From: an uncultured SAR116 cluster alpha proteobacterium
GTDB taxonomy: Bacteria; Pseudomonadota; Alphaproteobacteria; Puniceispirillales; GCA-002684695
DNA length: 45,162 bases
Assembly: GCA_902539295.1 (NCBI GenBank)
Contig: CACBIM010000015.1
Location: forward strand, 1 to 45,162
Direction: 5' to 3'
In this document: piece by piece, positions 1 through 8,939 of the stretch
How the letters are laid out: every line of letters starts with the position of its first letter
Position numbering within the stretch: the first letter of the stretch is position 1
Program-made: the position numbers and the translations under genes
Notes under the pieces: generated by a model
The model's input: the letters and a program-made list of their open reading frames with translations, nothing else
The model's database searches: none
What the model was told of the DNA's origin: nothing

Positions 1-1
1 C

Positions 2-418
2 ATTGATCTTAAGGCACTTGGAGAACGTCAAATAATTATAGATTGTGACGTTATTCAAGCAGATGGAGGCACAAGAACAGCATCAATTACTGGAGGTTGG
101 ATAGCCCTATCGTGTGCAGTAAGAAGGCTAATACAAATTAATAAGCTTAAGTCTAACCCTATAACAAGCCAAATTTGTGCTGTTTCTTGTGGCATTTGGA
201 ATGGCTTTTCTGTTTTAGACTTAGATTACTCTGAAGATTCTTCTGCTGAAGTAGATACTAATTTTGTAATTACTTCTGATCAAAAATTAGTTGAGATACA
301 AATCTCATCAGAATCAGAACCTTTTGAAAGAGAAAAAATGAATGAGCTTACAGATTTAGCAATTATAGGAGCATCAAGGATAATTGATTTACAATTAAGG
401 GCTCTAAATGGCACTTAA
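2..418 (+). CDS. rph: Ribonuclease PH, C-terminal part (5' truncated by window edge)
   Basis: This is the 3' end of a gene whose start lies outside the window; about 138 codons remain. RNase PH is a phosphorolytic 3'-5' exoribonuclease that trims tRNA 3' ends. The visible part carries the family's GERQIIIDCDVIQADGGTRT stretch, followed by a TGG-WIAL helix and a C-terminal segment containing SCGIW, DLDYSEDSSAEVD and a FE/MNEL helix. The DLDY-EDS-A-VD pattern with conserved acidic residues is typical of the phosphorolytic core. The gene overlaps rdgB by 11 bp in another frame, and rph-rdgB-hemW is a common alphaproteobacterial order. Nothing abnormal is seen in the retained part. Confidence 0.95.
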   Translation: MDLKALGERQIIIDCDVIQADGGTRTASITGGWIALSCAVRRLIQINKLKSNPITSQICAVSCGIWNGFSVLDLDYSEDSSAEVDTNFVITSDQKLVEIQISSESEPFEREKMNELTDLAIIGASRIIDLQLRALNGT

Positions 419-1040
419 CGGCAATTTTCTAACATTTAAAGAAAAAAAATTAGTAGTAGCCACACATAACAACGGCAAGCTCACCGAAATTAAGAATTTG
501 CTAAAAGATATTGAAGTTGAGGTTTTTTCTTCTACAGGATTAAATCTACCCATACCTAAAGAAAACGGCTCAACCTTTGAAGAAAATGCAATAATCAAAT
601 CTTCTCAAACAACTATACAATCAGGATATGCATCAATATCTGATGACAGTGGTCTTATGATAGATGCTTTGAATGGGGCGCCAGGAATCTATTCTGCAGA
701 TTGGGCTGGGGATGATCGCGACTTTAATAAGGCAATTAAGAAAATTGAATACCTTATGAGAGATAAAAATGACTTCAGTGCAAAAATGATTTGTGTTCTC
801 TGCCTAACCTGGTCTGATAAAAGATTTAAATTATTTAGAGGTGAGATGAAAGGAAAAATTCAACTTCCACCCAGGGGCACAAAAGGGTTTGGCTATGATC
901 CAATTTTTATTCCATCAATCCAACCACTCGATAATAAGCTTTTAACATATGGAGAAATTGAACCAGAATTCAAGAACTTAAACAGTCACAGAAACTTTGC
1001 ATTTAATAAGTTACTAGATTATATAACCGATGAAAGATAA
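408..1040 (+). CDS. rdgB: XTP/dITP diphosphatase (Ham1/RdgB family)
   Basis: A 210-residue house-cleaning pyrophosphatase that hydrolyses non-canonical purine NTPs (ITP, XTP) to monophosphates, keeping them out of DNA and RNA. Seen: the N-terminal substrate motif VVATHNNGKLTEI (about residues 16-28), the SDDSGLMIDALNGAPGIYSA catalytic block (78-97), a GTKGFGYDPIF loop and a C-terminal NSHRNFAF motif with the usual SHR. The ATG at 408 gives about a dozen residues before the usual family start, but no nearer ATG, GTG or TTG exists in frame, so it is kept. The gene overlaps rph upstream and hemW downstream by 11 bp each, implying translational coupling. Confidence 0.95.
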   Translation: MALNGNFLTFKEKKLVVATHNNGKLTEIKNLLKDIEVEVFSSTGLNLPIPKENGSTFEENAIIKSSQTTIQSGYASISDDSGLMIDALNGAPGIYSADWAGDDRDFNKAIKKIEYLMRDKNDFSAKMICVLCLTWSDKRFKLFRGEMKGKIQLPPRGTKGFGYDPIFIPSIQPLDNKLLTYGEIEPEFKNLNSHRNFAFNKLLDYITDER

Positions 1041-2187
1041 TGTTCCAATTTCTATATATATTCATTGGCCGTTTTGTACTTCAAAATGCCCTTACTGTGA
1101 TTTCAACTCTCATATACAAAAAAATATTGACCAGAATGACTGGGGGAATTGCTTAGTTTCAGAATTAAATTATATAATAAAAACTTATTTTTCAGATAAT
1201 TTAAAAAAATATTATTTGAAATCAATATTTTTTGGTGGAGGAACGCCTTCACTAATTGAAAGCTCAATATTAAAAAAAATAGTCAGAAAATGCATTGAGA
1301 AGTTCAAGTGCTTTTCTTTAGAAAATGAGGTTGAAATAACTCTAGAAGCCAATCCCAATTCCTTAACCAAAAGTAAACTATTAAGTTTTCGTGATGCTGG
1401 AATTAACAGAATTTCTATTGGAGCGCAAAGCTTCGATAAAAAATTTTTAGAGTTTTTGGGTCGTGATCATAGTGTTCATGAGGCAAAAAGAAATATTGAA
1501 TATGCGAGAGAAGTTTTTAAAAATGTTTCATTTGATTTAATATACGCTATGCCCAACCAAACAGTTTATGAATGGGAAAAATGTCTAAAGACAGCCTTTC
1601 AATTTGAACCTGATCATTTGTCTTTATACCAATTAACAATTGAGGAGGGAACAGCTTTTAACCAAATGTTTAAAAAAGGAAAACTCATTCCAATAGACAA
1701 TGGCTTAGCATCAGAAATGTATTCCATTACTGAAGACTTAACACAAAATAATAAAGTTCCTGCATATGAGGTATCTAATTACTCTAAAAAGGGCAAAAGC
1801 TGTTCTCATAATTTAAATTATTGGAAAGGTGGTGAATGGATAGGTATTGGCCCTGGTGCAGTAAGTCGGTTTTTTTATAATAATAAAAGAACACAATTAG
1901 ATATAAGAAAGGATCCTAATGGATGGATCAATTGTGTGAAAGAAAATGGAAATGGGGTTAAAAATATTACCTCCGAAAGAATTGAAGATTTTTGGAATGA
2001 AAAACTATTAATGGGTTTGAGACTTGTAAAGGGTGTAAACATAAAACCCATAAAAAGTATATTAAACATGGCTAAAGTTTATGAACTTATAGAAGCTAGT
2101 TATTTGGATCTTGACAATGACATAATGAAAACAACCTTCAACGGAAGACTTCGTTTAAATTCCATATTGGCAGAAATCATCAAATAA
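1030..2187 (+). CDS. hemW: Radical SAM haem chaperone HemW
   Basis: A 385-residue radical SAM protein related to oxygen-independent coproporphyrinogen III oxidase. HemW proteins bind haem and are thought to insert it into respiratory enzymes. The [4Fe-4S] motif is Cys16-x3-Cys20-x2-Cys23 followed by DF, and GGGTPS follows about 60 residues later. The HNLNYWKGGEWIGIGPGA segment is the HemW haem-region signature. The extra N-terminal region and further cysteine of true HemN are absent, which favours HemW. The C-terminal HemN-type domain is present. The gene overlaps rdgB by 11 bp and ends 4 bp from the convergent LpoA-like gene. Confidence 0.92.
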   Translation: MKDNVPISIYIHWPFCTSKCPYCDFNSHIQKNIDQNDWGNCLVSELNYIIKTYFSDNLKKYYLKSIFFGGGTPSLIESSILKKIVRKCIEKFKCFSLENEVEITLEANPNSLTKSKLLSFRDAGINRISIGAQSFDKKFLEFLGRDHSVHEAKRNIEYAREVFKNVSFDLIYAMPNQTVYEWEKCLKTAFQFEPDHLSLYQLTIEEGTAFNQMFKKGKLIPIDNGLASEMYSITEDLTQNNKVPAYEVSNYSKKGKSCSHNLNYWKGGEWIGIGPGAVSRFFYNNKRTQLDIRKDPNGWINCVKENGNGVKNITSERIEDFWNEKLLMGLRLVKGVNIKPIKSILNMAKVYELIEASYLDLDNDIMKTTFNGRLRLNSILAEIIK

Positions 2188-2191
2188 GGTT

Positions 2192-3775
2192 TTAATCGAA
2201 GTAAATTCTACTGAACTTTTTGTTTTCTATTAAATTAACAACTTGTTTTCTTTTATTTAAACCATCTTCAGTTATAAAAATTTCTCCACTTAACCATTCG
2301 TGACCTTGAGGTCTAGTTATGTAATTTAACACATCTTTTTCTAAAGATAGTTTTTTTGCAAATAAAGCAAGGTCATAAGCTAGCATAGAAAAATATGATG
2401 GATTTAAACCCCAATTTTCTCTCCATTCATTTTTGAATTCATCTGTCTTAGGTTCTTTGCTTGATGAGAAGAAAGTTCCTTGTAATGATAGCTCATTGAC
2501 TAGTTCTGAAGATTTAAATTTTGAATTACCTATATAGGTTACCCTCTCTGAATTCAAATCGTAATAAGATAGTAGTGGAGCAAGCTTAAGAATAAATTCA
2601 TTTGAACCTGTAAATAAAATTCCATCGTATCTTGGTTTTGGTAATGTTAATTTGTTTTTATGTTCTTTTTTCCAACCAGATAATTTTTTTATTTTATCTC
2701 TTAACTTAACTCTGTCATTTACAATGGTATCCTCAAAAACAATTATATCTAAACCTATTCCTTTGTTAAATAATATATTTTTTGCTGTGAAAATTAGTGT
2801 TTTACTATATTCAGTATTCTCTCCAATAATAGCCAGCTTACTTATTCCGGTTTTTACTCCAAAGTCAATAATATGTTCTATCTCATTTTCCTGCATTTTT
2901 CCTAGTAACCAAACATTTTTTTTTCTTAACTTTCTGTTGTTTGAAAATGATAAAACTGGAATTTTTATATTATCTACAGCATTATAAATTTCTTTTAATG
3001 TGTCTGAAAAAACTGGTCCTATTATTAGATCTAGATTTTCTTCAATCAATAGTTTGTAAAATTTATTAGGAATATTCATACTATCAAAAAAAAGCACTTC
3101 TATTTTATTAAAACCTTCACTAAAAAATGCTGTTTCTATACCAATTTTTATATCATGACCAATTGATTTATTGACGCCAGACATTGGTATTAAAACTCCA
3201 ACTTTAAAAACATTCTCAGAGAAGGGATTTATGTTAGTGAGCTCCTTATCCTTGATTGTGTTCAAAAATTTACTGTTTTTAGAAGGTTTAGATAACATAG
3301 CAAGAGCTGCATTTATTGCTAGCAAATCATTTTCATCTTGTTTTTGTGTGATATTATCATTTACAGGATCTATTAGTTTTGGACTAAAAGGAATTTCTGA
3401 GTTTTCCTTTTTGTCTTTGATTTCTGTTTCTTCAACTGTTTTTTCTAACTTATTTAATGCCTTTTTTTGTACTTTTGATAAAAAATTTTCATTTTGGATC
3501 AAAATACTAGAGTTATCGGATTCAATAATAGGATTTTTATTTTCTAGTTTTTTGCCAAAGGTATTTACATTAGAATTTGTTTCAATCTGTTTTACAGTTA
3601 GTTCTGAAATTTTATCTTCAATTGTTTTTTTCTCCTCTAATTTTGAAAGTTCTATTTCATTATTTTTAACTGTCTCATTGGAATAATTTATTGGTCTTAC
3701 ATTATTATCAGCACAAGATAGAACCATAAAGCTCATAAATATAATTTTAAAGACTAATTTTTGGTTTTCTTTCAT
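2192..3775 (-). CDS. LpoA/LppC-like penicillin-binding protein activator lipoprotein
   Basis: A 527-residue lipoprotein with a hydrophobic leader and lipobox VLSC (Cys21). A charged low-complexity Lys/Glu/Ser/Asn linker follows to about residue 185. Then comes a periplasmic-binding-protein type I fold beginning FKVGVLIPMSGVNKSIG, with LIIGPVFSDTL and later segments typical of the LppC (YraM) family. In Enterobacteria, LpoA is an outer-membrane lipoprotein that stimulates the peptidoglycan synthase PBP1a. The assignment here rests on fold signature and context: divergence from rsmI, with a dolP-like gene beyond, mirrors the rsmI/lpoA/dolP region of E. coli. Whether it activates a PBP in this organism is inference. 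Confidence 0.8.
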   Translation of the reverse strand: MKENQKLVFKIIFMSFMVLSCADNNVRPINYSNETVKNNEIELSKLEEKKTIEDKISELTVKQIETNSNVNTFGKKLENKNPIIESDNSSILIQNENFLSKVQKKALNKLEKTVEETEIKDKKENSEIPFSPKLIDPVNDNITQKQDENDLLAINAALAMLSKPSKNSKFLNTIKDKELTNINPFSENVFKVGVLIPMSGVNKSIGHDIKIGIETAFFSEGFNKIEVLFFDSMNIPNKFYKLLIEENLDLIIGPVFSDTLKEIYNAVDNIKIPVLSFSNNRKLRKKNVWLLGKMQENEIEHIIDFGVKTGISKLAIIGENTEYSKTLIFTAKNILFNKGIGLDIIVFEDTIVNDRVKLRDKIKKLSGWKKEHKNKLTLPKPRYDGILFTGSNEFILKLAPLLSYYDLNSERVTYIGNSKFKSSELVNELSLQGTFFSSSKEPKTDEFKNEWRENWGLNPSYFSMLAYDLALFAKKLSLEKDVLNYITRPQGHEWLSGEIFITEDGLNKRKQVVNLIENKKFSRIYFD

Positions 3776-3833
3776 AATAAAATATTACAAATTAATTATG
3801 TTAAAAGTTTGATATGTATATTTTATAAGCTTT

Positions 3834-4703
3834 ATGTCTAGGATTACAAAAATAAAAAATAACTCTTGTCATACTCTTAAAATAATAGGAACTCCTATTG
3901 GAAATTCTATGGACTTGTCACCGCGGGGAATTGAAGCTTTTGAAAAAGCGGATCTTATATTATGTGAAGACACTAGAATAACTAGAAAGTTATGTAAATT
4001 AAGGAATATCAGAACTCAAAAATTAATCTCATTTAATGAAATTAATGAAAGAAAGAAAGTTAACTTTGTAATAAATGAAATCAATGCCGGAAACAATGTT
4101 GTTCTGTCTTGTGATGCAGGCATGCCTCTTATTTCAGATCCAGGATACAAATTAGTTGAAGCTTGTATAAAAAATGACATTAATATTGATGTTGTACCTG
4201 GACCTTCTTCAATTATCACTGCTTTAGTTTCTTCTGGACTTAGTTCTGTTAATTTTTATTTTGCAGGTTTTCCTTCAAGGAAAAAAAATGAACGTTTTGT
4301 TAAATTAAAAAAATTAATTGACTTAGAATCAACGATTATTTGGTTTGAATCTCCTAAAAGAGTTATAACGTTTTTAGAAGAATTAGTTACCATTTTTGGG
4401 AATAGAAAGGCTGTAGTCTCTAGAGAATTAACAAAGGTTTTCCAAGAAGTTTTAAGAAATGATCTAAAATCTTTGATTTCTAACCTCAAATCAAAAGACA
4501 ACGTTAAAGGTGAGTTTGTTATACTTTTAGAAGGTTTTACTCCACCACGAAAAAAAATAATTAATGATGATGTAAAAAAGAAAATAAAAAAATTGCTTAA
4601 AATTAATACTCTTAAATCTGTTGTTGAAAAAATTTCTAATGAAACTGACCTTTCAAAAAAAATCATTTATCATGAAGCTTTAAAGATAAAAGATGATAAA
4701 TAG
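3834..4703 (+). CDS. rsmI: 16S rRNA (cytidine(1402)-2'-O)-methyltransferase RsmI
   Basis: A 289-residue tetrapyrrole-methylase-fold protein that 2'-O-methylates C1402 of 16S rRNA in the decoding centre. Seen: the TPIGNSMDLSPRGIEAF N-terminal motif, ADLILCEDTR, SCDAGMPLISDPGYKLV, VPGPSS and FAGFPSRKKNE, all characteristic of RsmI. The C-terminal Lys-rich tail is short but consistent with the family. The 58-bp gap to the divergent lpoA-like gene must hold both promoters. The dolP-like gene follows 67 bp downstream; the yraN gene that often lies between rsmI and its partners is not present here. Confidence 0.95.
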   Translation: MSRITKIKNNSCHTLKIIGTPIGNSMDLSPRGIEAFEKADLILCEDTRITRKLCKLRNIRTQKLISFNEINERKKVNFVINEINAGNNVVLSCDAGMPLISDPGYKLVEACIKNDINIDVVPGPSSIITALVSSGLSSVNFYFAGFPSRKKNERFVKLKKLIDLESTIIWFESPKRVITFLEELVTIFGNRKAVVSRELTKVFQEVLRNDLKSLISNLKSKDNVKGEFVILLEGFTPPRKKIINDDVKKKIKKLLKINTLKSVVEKISNETDLSKKIIYHEALKIKDDK

Positions 4704-4770
4704 AATTAACCAACCTCTAGACAATTATTTATTATTAATTATAAATAAAATATAGAATGAAGTATTTATA

Positions 4771-5382
4771 ATGAATTTTAAAAATCAAAACATGATTTAC
4801 ATTTTTCCACTACCAGTTTTTATAATTATTATTGGTTTTTTATTAAATGGATGTGCACCAGCAGCAATTACAGCTGGTATTGCTGGTGTAGCTGCCTCAG
4901 AGTCTGAAAAAGGCCTTGGCACTACTATTAACGATACTATAATCCATGCTTCAATTACTGAAAGTATGTTTAAAGAAGATGTAAATAAGTATATAGGAAT
5001 AAGAATTAGTGTAGATGATGGTGTGGTTCTTTTAACTGGAAAAGTTAATGACCCTCAAACAAGAGTTGAAGCAACTAGAATTTCATGGGAACCTAGAGGC
5101 GTAGTTGAGGTAGTAAACGAGATACAGGTAACTGAAAAATCATCTATAAAAGATATAGCAAAAGATTTAGCTGCATCAACAACAATAAAAGGTAAGCTTG
5201 TAGCAGATAAAAACATTAAGTCAGTTAATTTTAATGTTGATGTTGTAAACGGTATTGCTTATTTAAGTGGAGTTGCAAGGACACAAAAAGAGATGAATTT
5301 AGTTTTGGCTTATACAAAAGAAACACGTTACATTAATCAATTAGTTAATTATATTCAGCTTTCAGAAACTTTAAGTCAATAA
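4771..5382 (+). CDS. Two-BON-domain outer-membrane lipoprotein (DolP/YraP-like)
   Basis: A 203-residue lipoprotein with a long hydrophobic leader and lipobox LLNGC (Cys28), followed by a small-residue Ala/Gly stretch and two BON domains (about residues 60-125 and 135-200). BON hallmarks are visible: VDDGVVLLTGKV with VVEVVNEIQV in the first, and VVNGIAYLSGVART with INQLVNYIQL in the second. E. coli DolP supports outer-membrane integrity and the BAM complex. The position after rsmI, opposite an LpoA-like gene, matches the enterobacterial cluster. A second in-frame ATG at 4792 would give a tighter signal peptide, so the start is uncertain by seven codons. Confidence 0.85.
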   Translation: MNFKNQNMIYIFPLPVFIIIIGFLLNGCAPAAITAGIAGVAASESEKGLGTTINDTIIHASITESMFKEDVNKYIGIRISVDDGVVLLTGKVNDPQTRVEATRISWEPRGVVEVVNEIQVTEKSSIKDIAKDLAASTTIKGKLVADKNIKSVNFNVDVVNGIAYLSGVARTQKEMNLVLAYTKETRYINQLVNYIQLSETLSQ

Positions 5383-5394
5383 TAAGTTTAAAGT

Positions 5395-6327
5395 ATGACA
5401 TTGAATATAGGCTTTCAAATGGATCCCGTTGAGGTCTTAAACTTAGAAGATGACACTACGGTTGCAATTATAGAAGAATGTCTACTAAGAAATTACAATG
5501 TTTGGCATTTTTTGCCGAAAAATGTTTCCTATATAGACGGTGAAGTTTTTGCACATTCTAAAATAATTTTTGAAATAAACAAAAATATAAAACCTTTTTT
5601 TAAATCTAGTGATTTAATTAGTAAAAATTTAAGGGAAATGGATATAATATTTTTAAGACAAGATCCACCATTTGACATGTCTTACATCACATCCACTTAT
5701 CTATTAGAGTATATAGAGAAAGAAGTTAAAATAATAAACAGACCGTCAGAAGTCCGTAATGCTCCTGAAAAACTATTTCTTAATCGCTGGAAAAGTCTTA
5801 CTCCTAAAACAATAATAACTAAAAACTTAAATGAAATTAATTCTTTTAGAAAAAAGCATAAAAATATTATTTTAAAACCGCTTTATGGTAATGGTGGTAA
5901 TGGAATTTTTTTCCTAAATCAAAATGACAAAAACTTTAATTCACTGGTAGAAGTTTTTTTAGATTCTCGTCCGGAACATTTTATAATGCAAGAATATTTG
6001 CCAGATATAAAATTAGGAGATAAGCGTATAATTTTAATTAATGGTAAACCAGAAGGTGCTATAAATAGAATTCCGAGCGAAGATGATATTAGAGCTAATC
6101 TTCATGTGGGTGGAAAAGCAACAAGAACAAATATTTCAAATAAGGAAATGAAGATTTGTGAAAACATAGGACCTGAATTAATAAAAAGAGGTTTAGTTTT
6201 AGTTGGTATTGATATTATAGGAAATAAACTAACAGAAATTAACGTAACTTCTCCAACGGGGTTCAGAGAAATTAAAAAGTTTAGTAATATAAATTTAGCA
6301 GAGAAACTGATAAACAGTTTAACCTAG
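5395..6327 (+). CDS. gshB: Glutathione synthetase
   Basis: A 310-residue ATP-grasp ligase that joins gamma-glutamylcysteine and glycine. Seen: the N-terminal FQMDPVE motif, PPFDMSY substrate loop, NRPSEVRNAPEKLF, the KPLYGNGGNGIF flexible ATP loop, RIPSEDDIRANLHVGG and the terminal ITEINVTSPTGFREI metal/ATP block, all in family order and length. It starts 12 bp after the dolP-like gene, so cotranscription is likely. Its last 9 bp overlap the 3' end of the convergent HIT gene. The rsmI-to-gshB linkage is common in alphaproteobacteria. Confidence 0.96.
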   Translation: MTLNIGFQMDPVEVLNLEDDTTVAIIEECLLRNYNVWHFLPKNVSYIDGEVFAHSKIIFEINKNIKPFFKSSDLISKNLREMDIIFLRQDPPFDMSYITSTYLLEYIEKEVKIINRPSEVRNAPEKLFLNRWKSLTPKTIITKNLNEINSFRKKHKNIILKPLYGNGGNGIFFLNQNDKNFNSLVEVFLDSRPEHFIMQEYLPDIKLGDKRIILINGKPEGAINRIPSEDDIRANLHVGGKATRTNISNKEMKICENIGPELIKRGLVLVGIDIIGNKLTEINVTSPTGFREIKKFSNINLAEKLINSLT

Positions 6328-6693
6328 TATACTACCCAGATTTTTGCCTCCCAAAACATGTGCGTGTAGGTGTGGTACTTCTTGATTACTATCAGGTCCA
6401 CAGTTAATAATAATCCTAAAACCACTGTCTTTAATTTTCATTTTTTCAGCAACTTCCAAAACCGACCTAAAGAATGAACAAATTTCTTTATCTGATGCAT
6501 TTTCTGCAAAAGAATTGAAATTAGCATATTTATTTTTTGGTATTGTTAACACATGAACAGGTGCTTGTTTGTTTATATCATTAAATGATAAATTATCCTG
6601 ATTTTCCTGAATTTTTTCACACTCTATTTCATTTCTTAAAATTTTATTAAAAATATTATTTTCGTCATAATTTTTCATCTTCAATTCTTTCAC
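6319..6693 (-). CDS. HIT-family purine nucleoside phosphoramidase/hydrolase (HinT-like)
   Basis: A 124-residue histidine-triad protein. The HIT motif H-L-H-A-H-V is in PHLHAHVLGG near the C-terminus, and the family N-terminal IFNKILRNEI and HVLTIPKNKYAN segments are visible. HinT proteins hydrolyse AMP-lysine-type phosphoramidates. The C-terminus is short, ending soon after GGKNLG. It lies 3 bp downstream of the GNAT gene on the same strand, and its 3' end overlaps gshB by 9 bp. An internal ATG at 6678 is an equally good start. Confidence 0.88.
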   Translation of the reverse strand: MKELKMKNYDENNIFNKILRNEIECEKIQENQDNLSFNDINKQAPVHVLTIPKNKYANFNSFAENASDKEICSFFRSVLEVAEKMKIKDSGFRIIINCGPDSNQEVPHLHAHVLGGKNLGSILG

Positions 6694-6696
6694 TAT

Positions 6697-7236
6697 TTAT
6701 AACTGTTTATAATAATAATAGCCTTTTACGAATTTTTTTGAAACTGTTGCATAAAAGGGATTTTCACCAAACTTTATAAATCCATTTTGTTCATATATCT
6801 CAATTGCTCTTTTTTGCGTCTCTCTGACATCCAATGTAATAACATTAAAGCCTTTATTTTTAGCTAAATTTTCGGCAAACTTGATTAGTTCGGGTGTTAT
6901 TCCGTAGCCTCTAGCCCATGGTGCAAGAAAAAATGTTGTTAAAGAACATGAGTTTTTCTGTGCTTCATTGTTTTTAGACGGTTTAATAAGTTGACACGAT
7001 CCTGCAACCACATTATCTAATCTACCAATAATTAGTTCTCTTTCTGGAATAGTTAATACTCCTCTCCAATAATTTTCTAAAACCTTTCTTGATGGAACTT
7101 TTATCCAACCAAATCCACCACCCTCAGTAATTGCTGACTCAGTAGAATCACACAAATCATATAAATCACCATATTTTAAACTTTGTATTGATTCTATTTT
7201 AATTTTTGCCGGAGGAAGTATAACTTTTTCATTCAT
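6697..7236 (-). CDS. GNAT-family N-acetyltransferase
   Basis: A 179-residue acyl-CoA-dependent acetyltransferase of unknown substrate. The GNAT core is visible: a beta strand with GSCQLI, then TTFFLAPWARGYGI, where ARGYGI matches the acetyl-CoA pyrophosphate loop R/Q-x-x-G-x-G/A, then ELIKFAENLAKNKGFNVITLDVRETQKRAIEIYEQNGF split over motifs A and B. The IEIYEQNGF ending is typical. It forms a minus-strand pair with the HIT gene. No target can be read from the sequence. Confidence 0.85.
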   Translation of the reverse strand: MNEKVILPPAKIKIESIQSLKYGDLYDLCDSTESAITEGGGFGWIKVPSRKVLENYWRGVLTIPERELIIGRLDNVVAGSCQLIKPSKNNEAQKNSCSLTTFFLAPWARGYGITPELIKFAENLAKNKGFNVITLDVRETQKRAIEIYEQNGFIKFGENPFYATVSKKFVKGYYYYKQL

Positions 7237-7271
7237 AATATTCTAATAATAAAATTAAAAACTCAATAAAA

Positions 7272-7646
7272 TCATTTTTCTTGATTTTGTTTGGACATAT
7301 GTTGGATTGTAATAATTAGCTGTTTAAGTTGCTCATCTGCAAGCCACTTAATATTATTTTTCAAGACGTTAGTCAACATAGTAGCATTAATACTCAACTT
7401 TTCTGAGTTCATTTTAGTATTAATGTCAGAGTGCTTGGCTAAAAATTTTAACTCATCTGCTTCCTCCCATGATAGATTAAAATAGGAACATATTAATTCA
7501 ATCATACCATCTGCGGGCTTTCCTCTTTTTCCATTCTCTAACATTGAAACATAGGCGGTGGAAACTTTTAGAACCTTAGATAAGTCTTTTAAAGATTTTT
7601 TTCTTTGTGTTCTAATGTTTTTAAGTTTTATGCCAAATGGTGTCAT
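7272..7646 (-). CDS. XRE-family helix-turn-helix transcriptional regulator
   Basis: A 124-residue protein with a Cro/C1-type HTH in residues 4-60: FGIKLKNIRTQRKKSLKDL, then SKVLKVSTAYVSMLENGKRG as the helix-turn-helix with the usual SxLENGKR recognition end. The C-terminal half is helical with no recognised ligand domain. It overlaps the Smr gene by 4 bp, so both are probably translated from one message. Alphaproteobacteria often carry a small XRE gene beside this Smr gene; its targets are unknown. Confidence 0.85.
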   Translation of the reverse strand: MTPFGIKLKNIRTQRKKSLKDLSKVLKVSTAYVSMLENGKRGKPADGMIELICSYFNLSWEEADELKFLAKHSDINTKMNSEKLSINATMLTNVLKNNIKWLADEQLKQLIITIQHMSKQNQEK

Positions 7647-8215
7647 TTAAAACTTTTTCTTAAACGAATATAAAACGCACCATTTCCTCCATCTTTTGGT
7701 GAAGCGTGTGTATAAAAAATTACTAATTTTGATAAATCATTTTTGTTAATCCATGTATGCAAACTTTTTCTAATTTTACCTTCTCCATCTTGACCTTTGC
7801 CTGTAATTATAAGGAGATTTCTGTTGCCTTGTACATGGTTTTTAATAACAAAGTTATAAAAGTTTTTTTCTGCATCGTGTAATTTATAACCATGTAGATC
7901 AAGTTTTGACTGAATTGTAAATTTTCCAGATCTTAAGTTTTTTAAATCTTTATTACGAACACCCCCATTATTAGTTTCATTTATAAAGTTTAGTGTAGAA
8001 TTTAAACCTTCAACATTATTAATTTGAAAATTTTCTTTTTCTGATGAAATGTTTATTGAATTTGGAGTGTTTTGATTTGAACCAGATAATTTATTTTTTG
8101 AAATAGCCTTTCTAGGCCTTGAAGAATAATTATTGTTAGCTTTTAACTTTTTAGTAGAGTTTTTAACCAGATCCCATAATTGAATATCTGTTTTTTTATT
8201 TTGCTCATCTTGCAA
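7643..8215 (-). CDS. Smr-domain endonuclease-like protein
   Basis: A 190-residue protein with a low-complexity N-terminus (1-100, rich in Asn/Ser/Lys) and a C-terminal Smr domain. The LDLHG motif is at 105-109, and ITGKGQDGEGKIR (about 147-159) supplies the GxG loop. The final THASPKDGGNGAFYIRLRK matches the single-domain bacterial Smr group. Smr domains can nick DNA or cleave RNA; here the role is unknown. It overlaps the XRE gene downstream by 4 bp and follows the Tim44-like gene by 13 bp. Confidence 0.88.
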   Translation of the reverse strand: MQDEQNKKTDIQLWDLVKNSTKKLKANNNYSSRPRKAISKNKLSGSNQNTPNSINISSEKENFQINNVEGLNSTLNFINETNNGGVRNKDLKNLRSGKFTIQSKLDLHGYKLHDAEKNFYNFVIKNHVQGNRNLLIITGKGQDGEGKIRKSLHTWINKNDLSKLVIFYTHASPKDGGNGAFYIRLRKSFK

Positions 8216-8228
8216 ATAAAAATCTCTT

Positions 8229-8867
8229 CTAATCGTTTACTACGTCAGTTTCTACCAATTTCCAATTTGGATTATTTGATGAAATATCTCTTTCTAGAAC
8301 CCATTTGTCTTTAATTATTTCTGAAACTTCTTTATTTCCATCAAGAATGTTATCATTCTTATCAATTGTATATTTTATTTGTTCAGACTCAATTTTGATT
8401 GATATAGAAGCAACATTATCGTTTAAAGATATATTAATAATATCTAATTTATTAATTGATATTATATCGACAAATTGTTTTTCTTGACGAGCTTCTCGTT
8501 CAGATATTGATTTTGTAAAACTTTTTAATAATTCATAATCAATTAAGGGCTTTAATTTTTCAATATCACTGTCAACAAATGCCTCAATTATAATTTTAAA
8601 AGCTTGTCTAGCGCCATTCAAAAACTCTTCCTCTGAAAAGTTTGGGTCACCTTTTTTTAAAGTTTCTAAACCTTCACCATTAATTTTTTTATTATTTAGA
8701 TTGATCACATTATTATTATCAGGTTTTTTTTTATTATATGTTTCTAAATTATTTAGATCCTCACCATATCCTGATCTATCACCTAAAAGGTTTTTTAACC
8801 TAAAACCTAAAAATAGAGCGAGTAAGCCTAAGATTATTATATCTAAAAATGGGAAAAAACTATTCAT
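8229..8867 (-). CDS. Tim44/TimA-like membrane-anchored adaptor protein
   Basis: A 212-residue protein with one N-terminal membrane segment (LDIIILGLLALFLGFRL, about 8-24), an Asn/Lys-rich linker and a C-terminal Tim44-like domain (about 75-210) with FLNGARQAFKIIIEAF and the WVLERDISSNNPNWKLVET ending typical of the family. Alphaproteobacterial TimA is the relative of the mitochondrial import-motor subunit Tim44, and its bacterial role is unsettled. It is divergent from fxsA-secB, a linkage common in alphaproteobacteria. Confidence 0.88.
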   Translation of the reverse strand: MNSFFPFLDIIILGLLALFLGFRLKNLLGDRSGYGEDLNNLETYNKKKPDNNNVINLNNKKINGEGLETLKKGDPNFSEEEFLNGARQAFKIIIEAFVDSDIEKLKPLIDYELLKSFTKSISEREARQEKQFVDIISINKLDIINISLNDNVASISIKIESEQIKYTIDKNDNILDGNKEVSEIIKDKWVLERDISSNNPNWKLVETDVVND

Positions 8868-8939
8868 AAAAAATATTTAAAAAATCATTATATTAATATA
8901 TATATATTTATTTATTAAGAGCAAGATTAAGATACAAAT

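Noticed and set aside
3171-3686. Plus-strand open frame of 171 codons opposite the LpoA-like gene
   Set aside because: Its Phe/Ser-rich composition is the reverse complement of the Lys/Glu/Asn-rich linker of the lipoprotein; no family is recognised.
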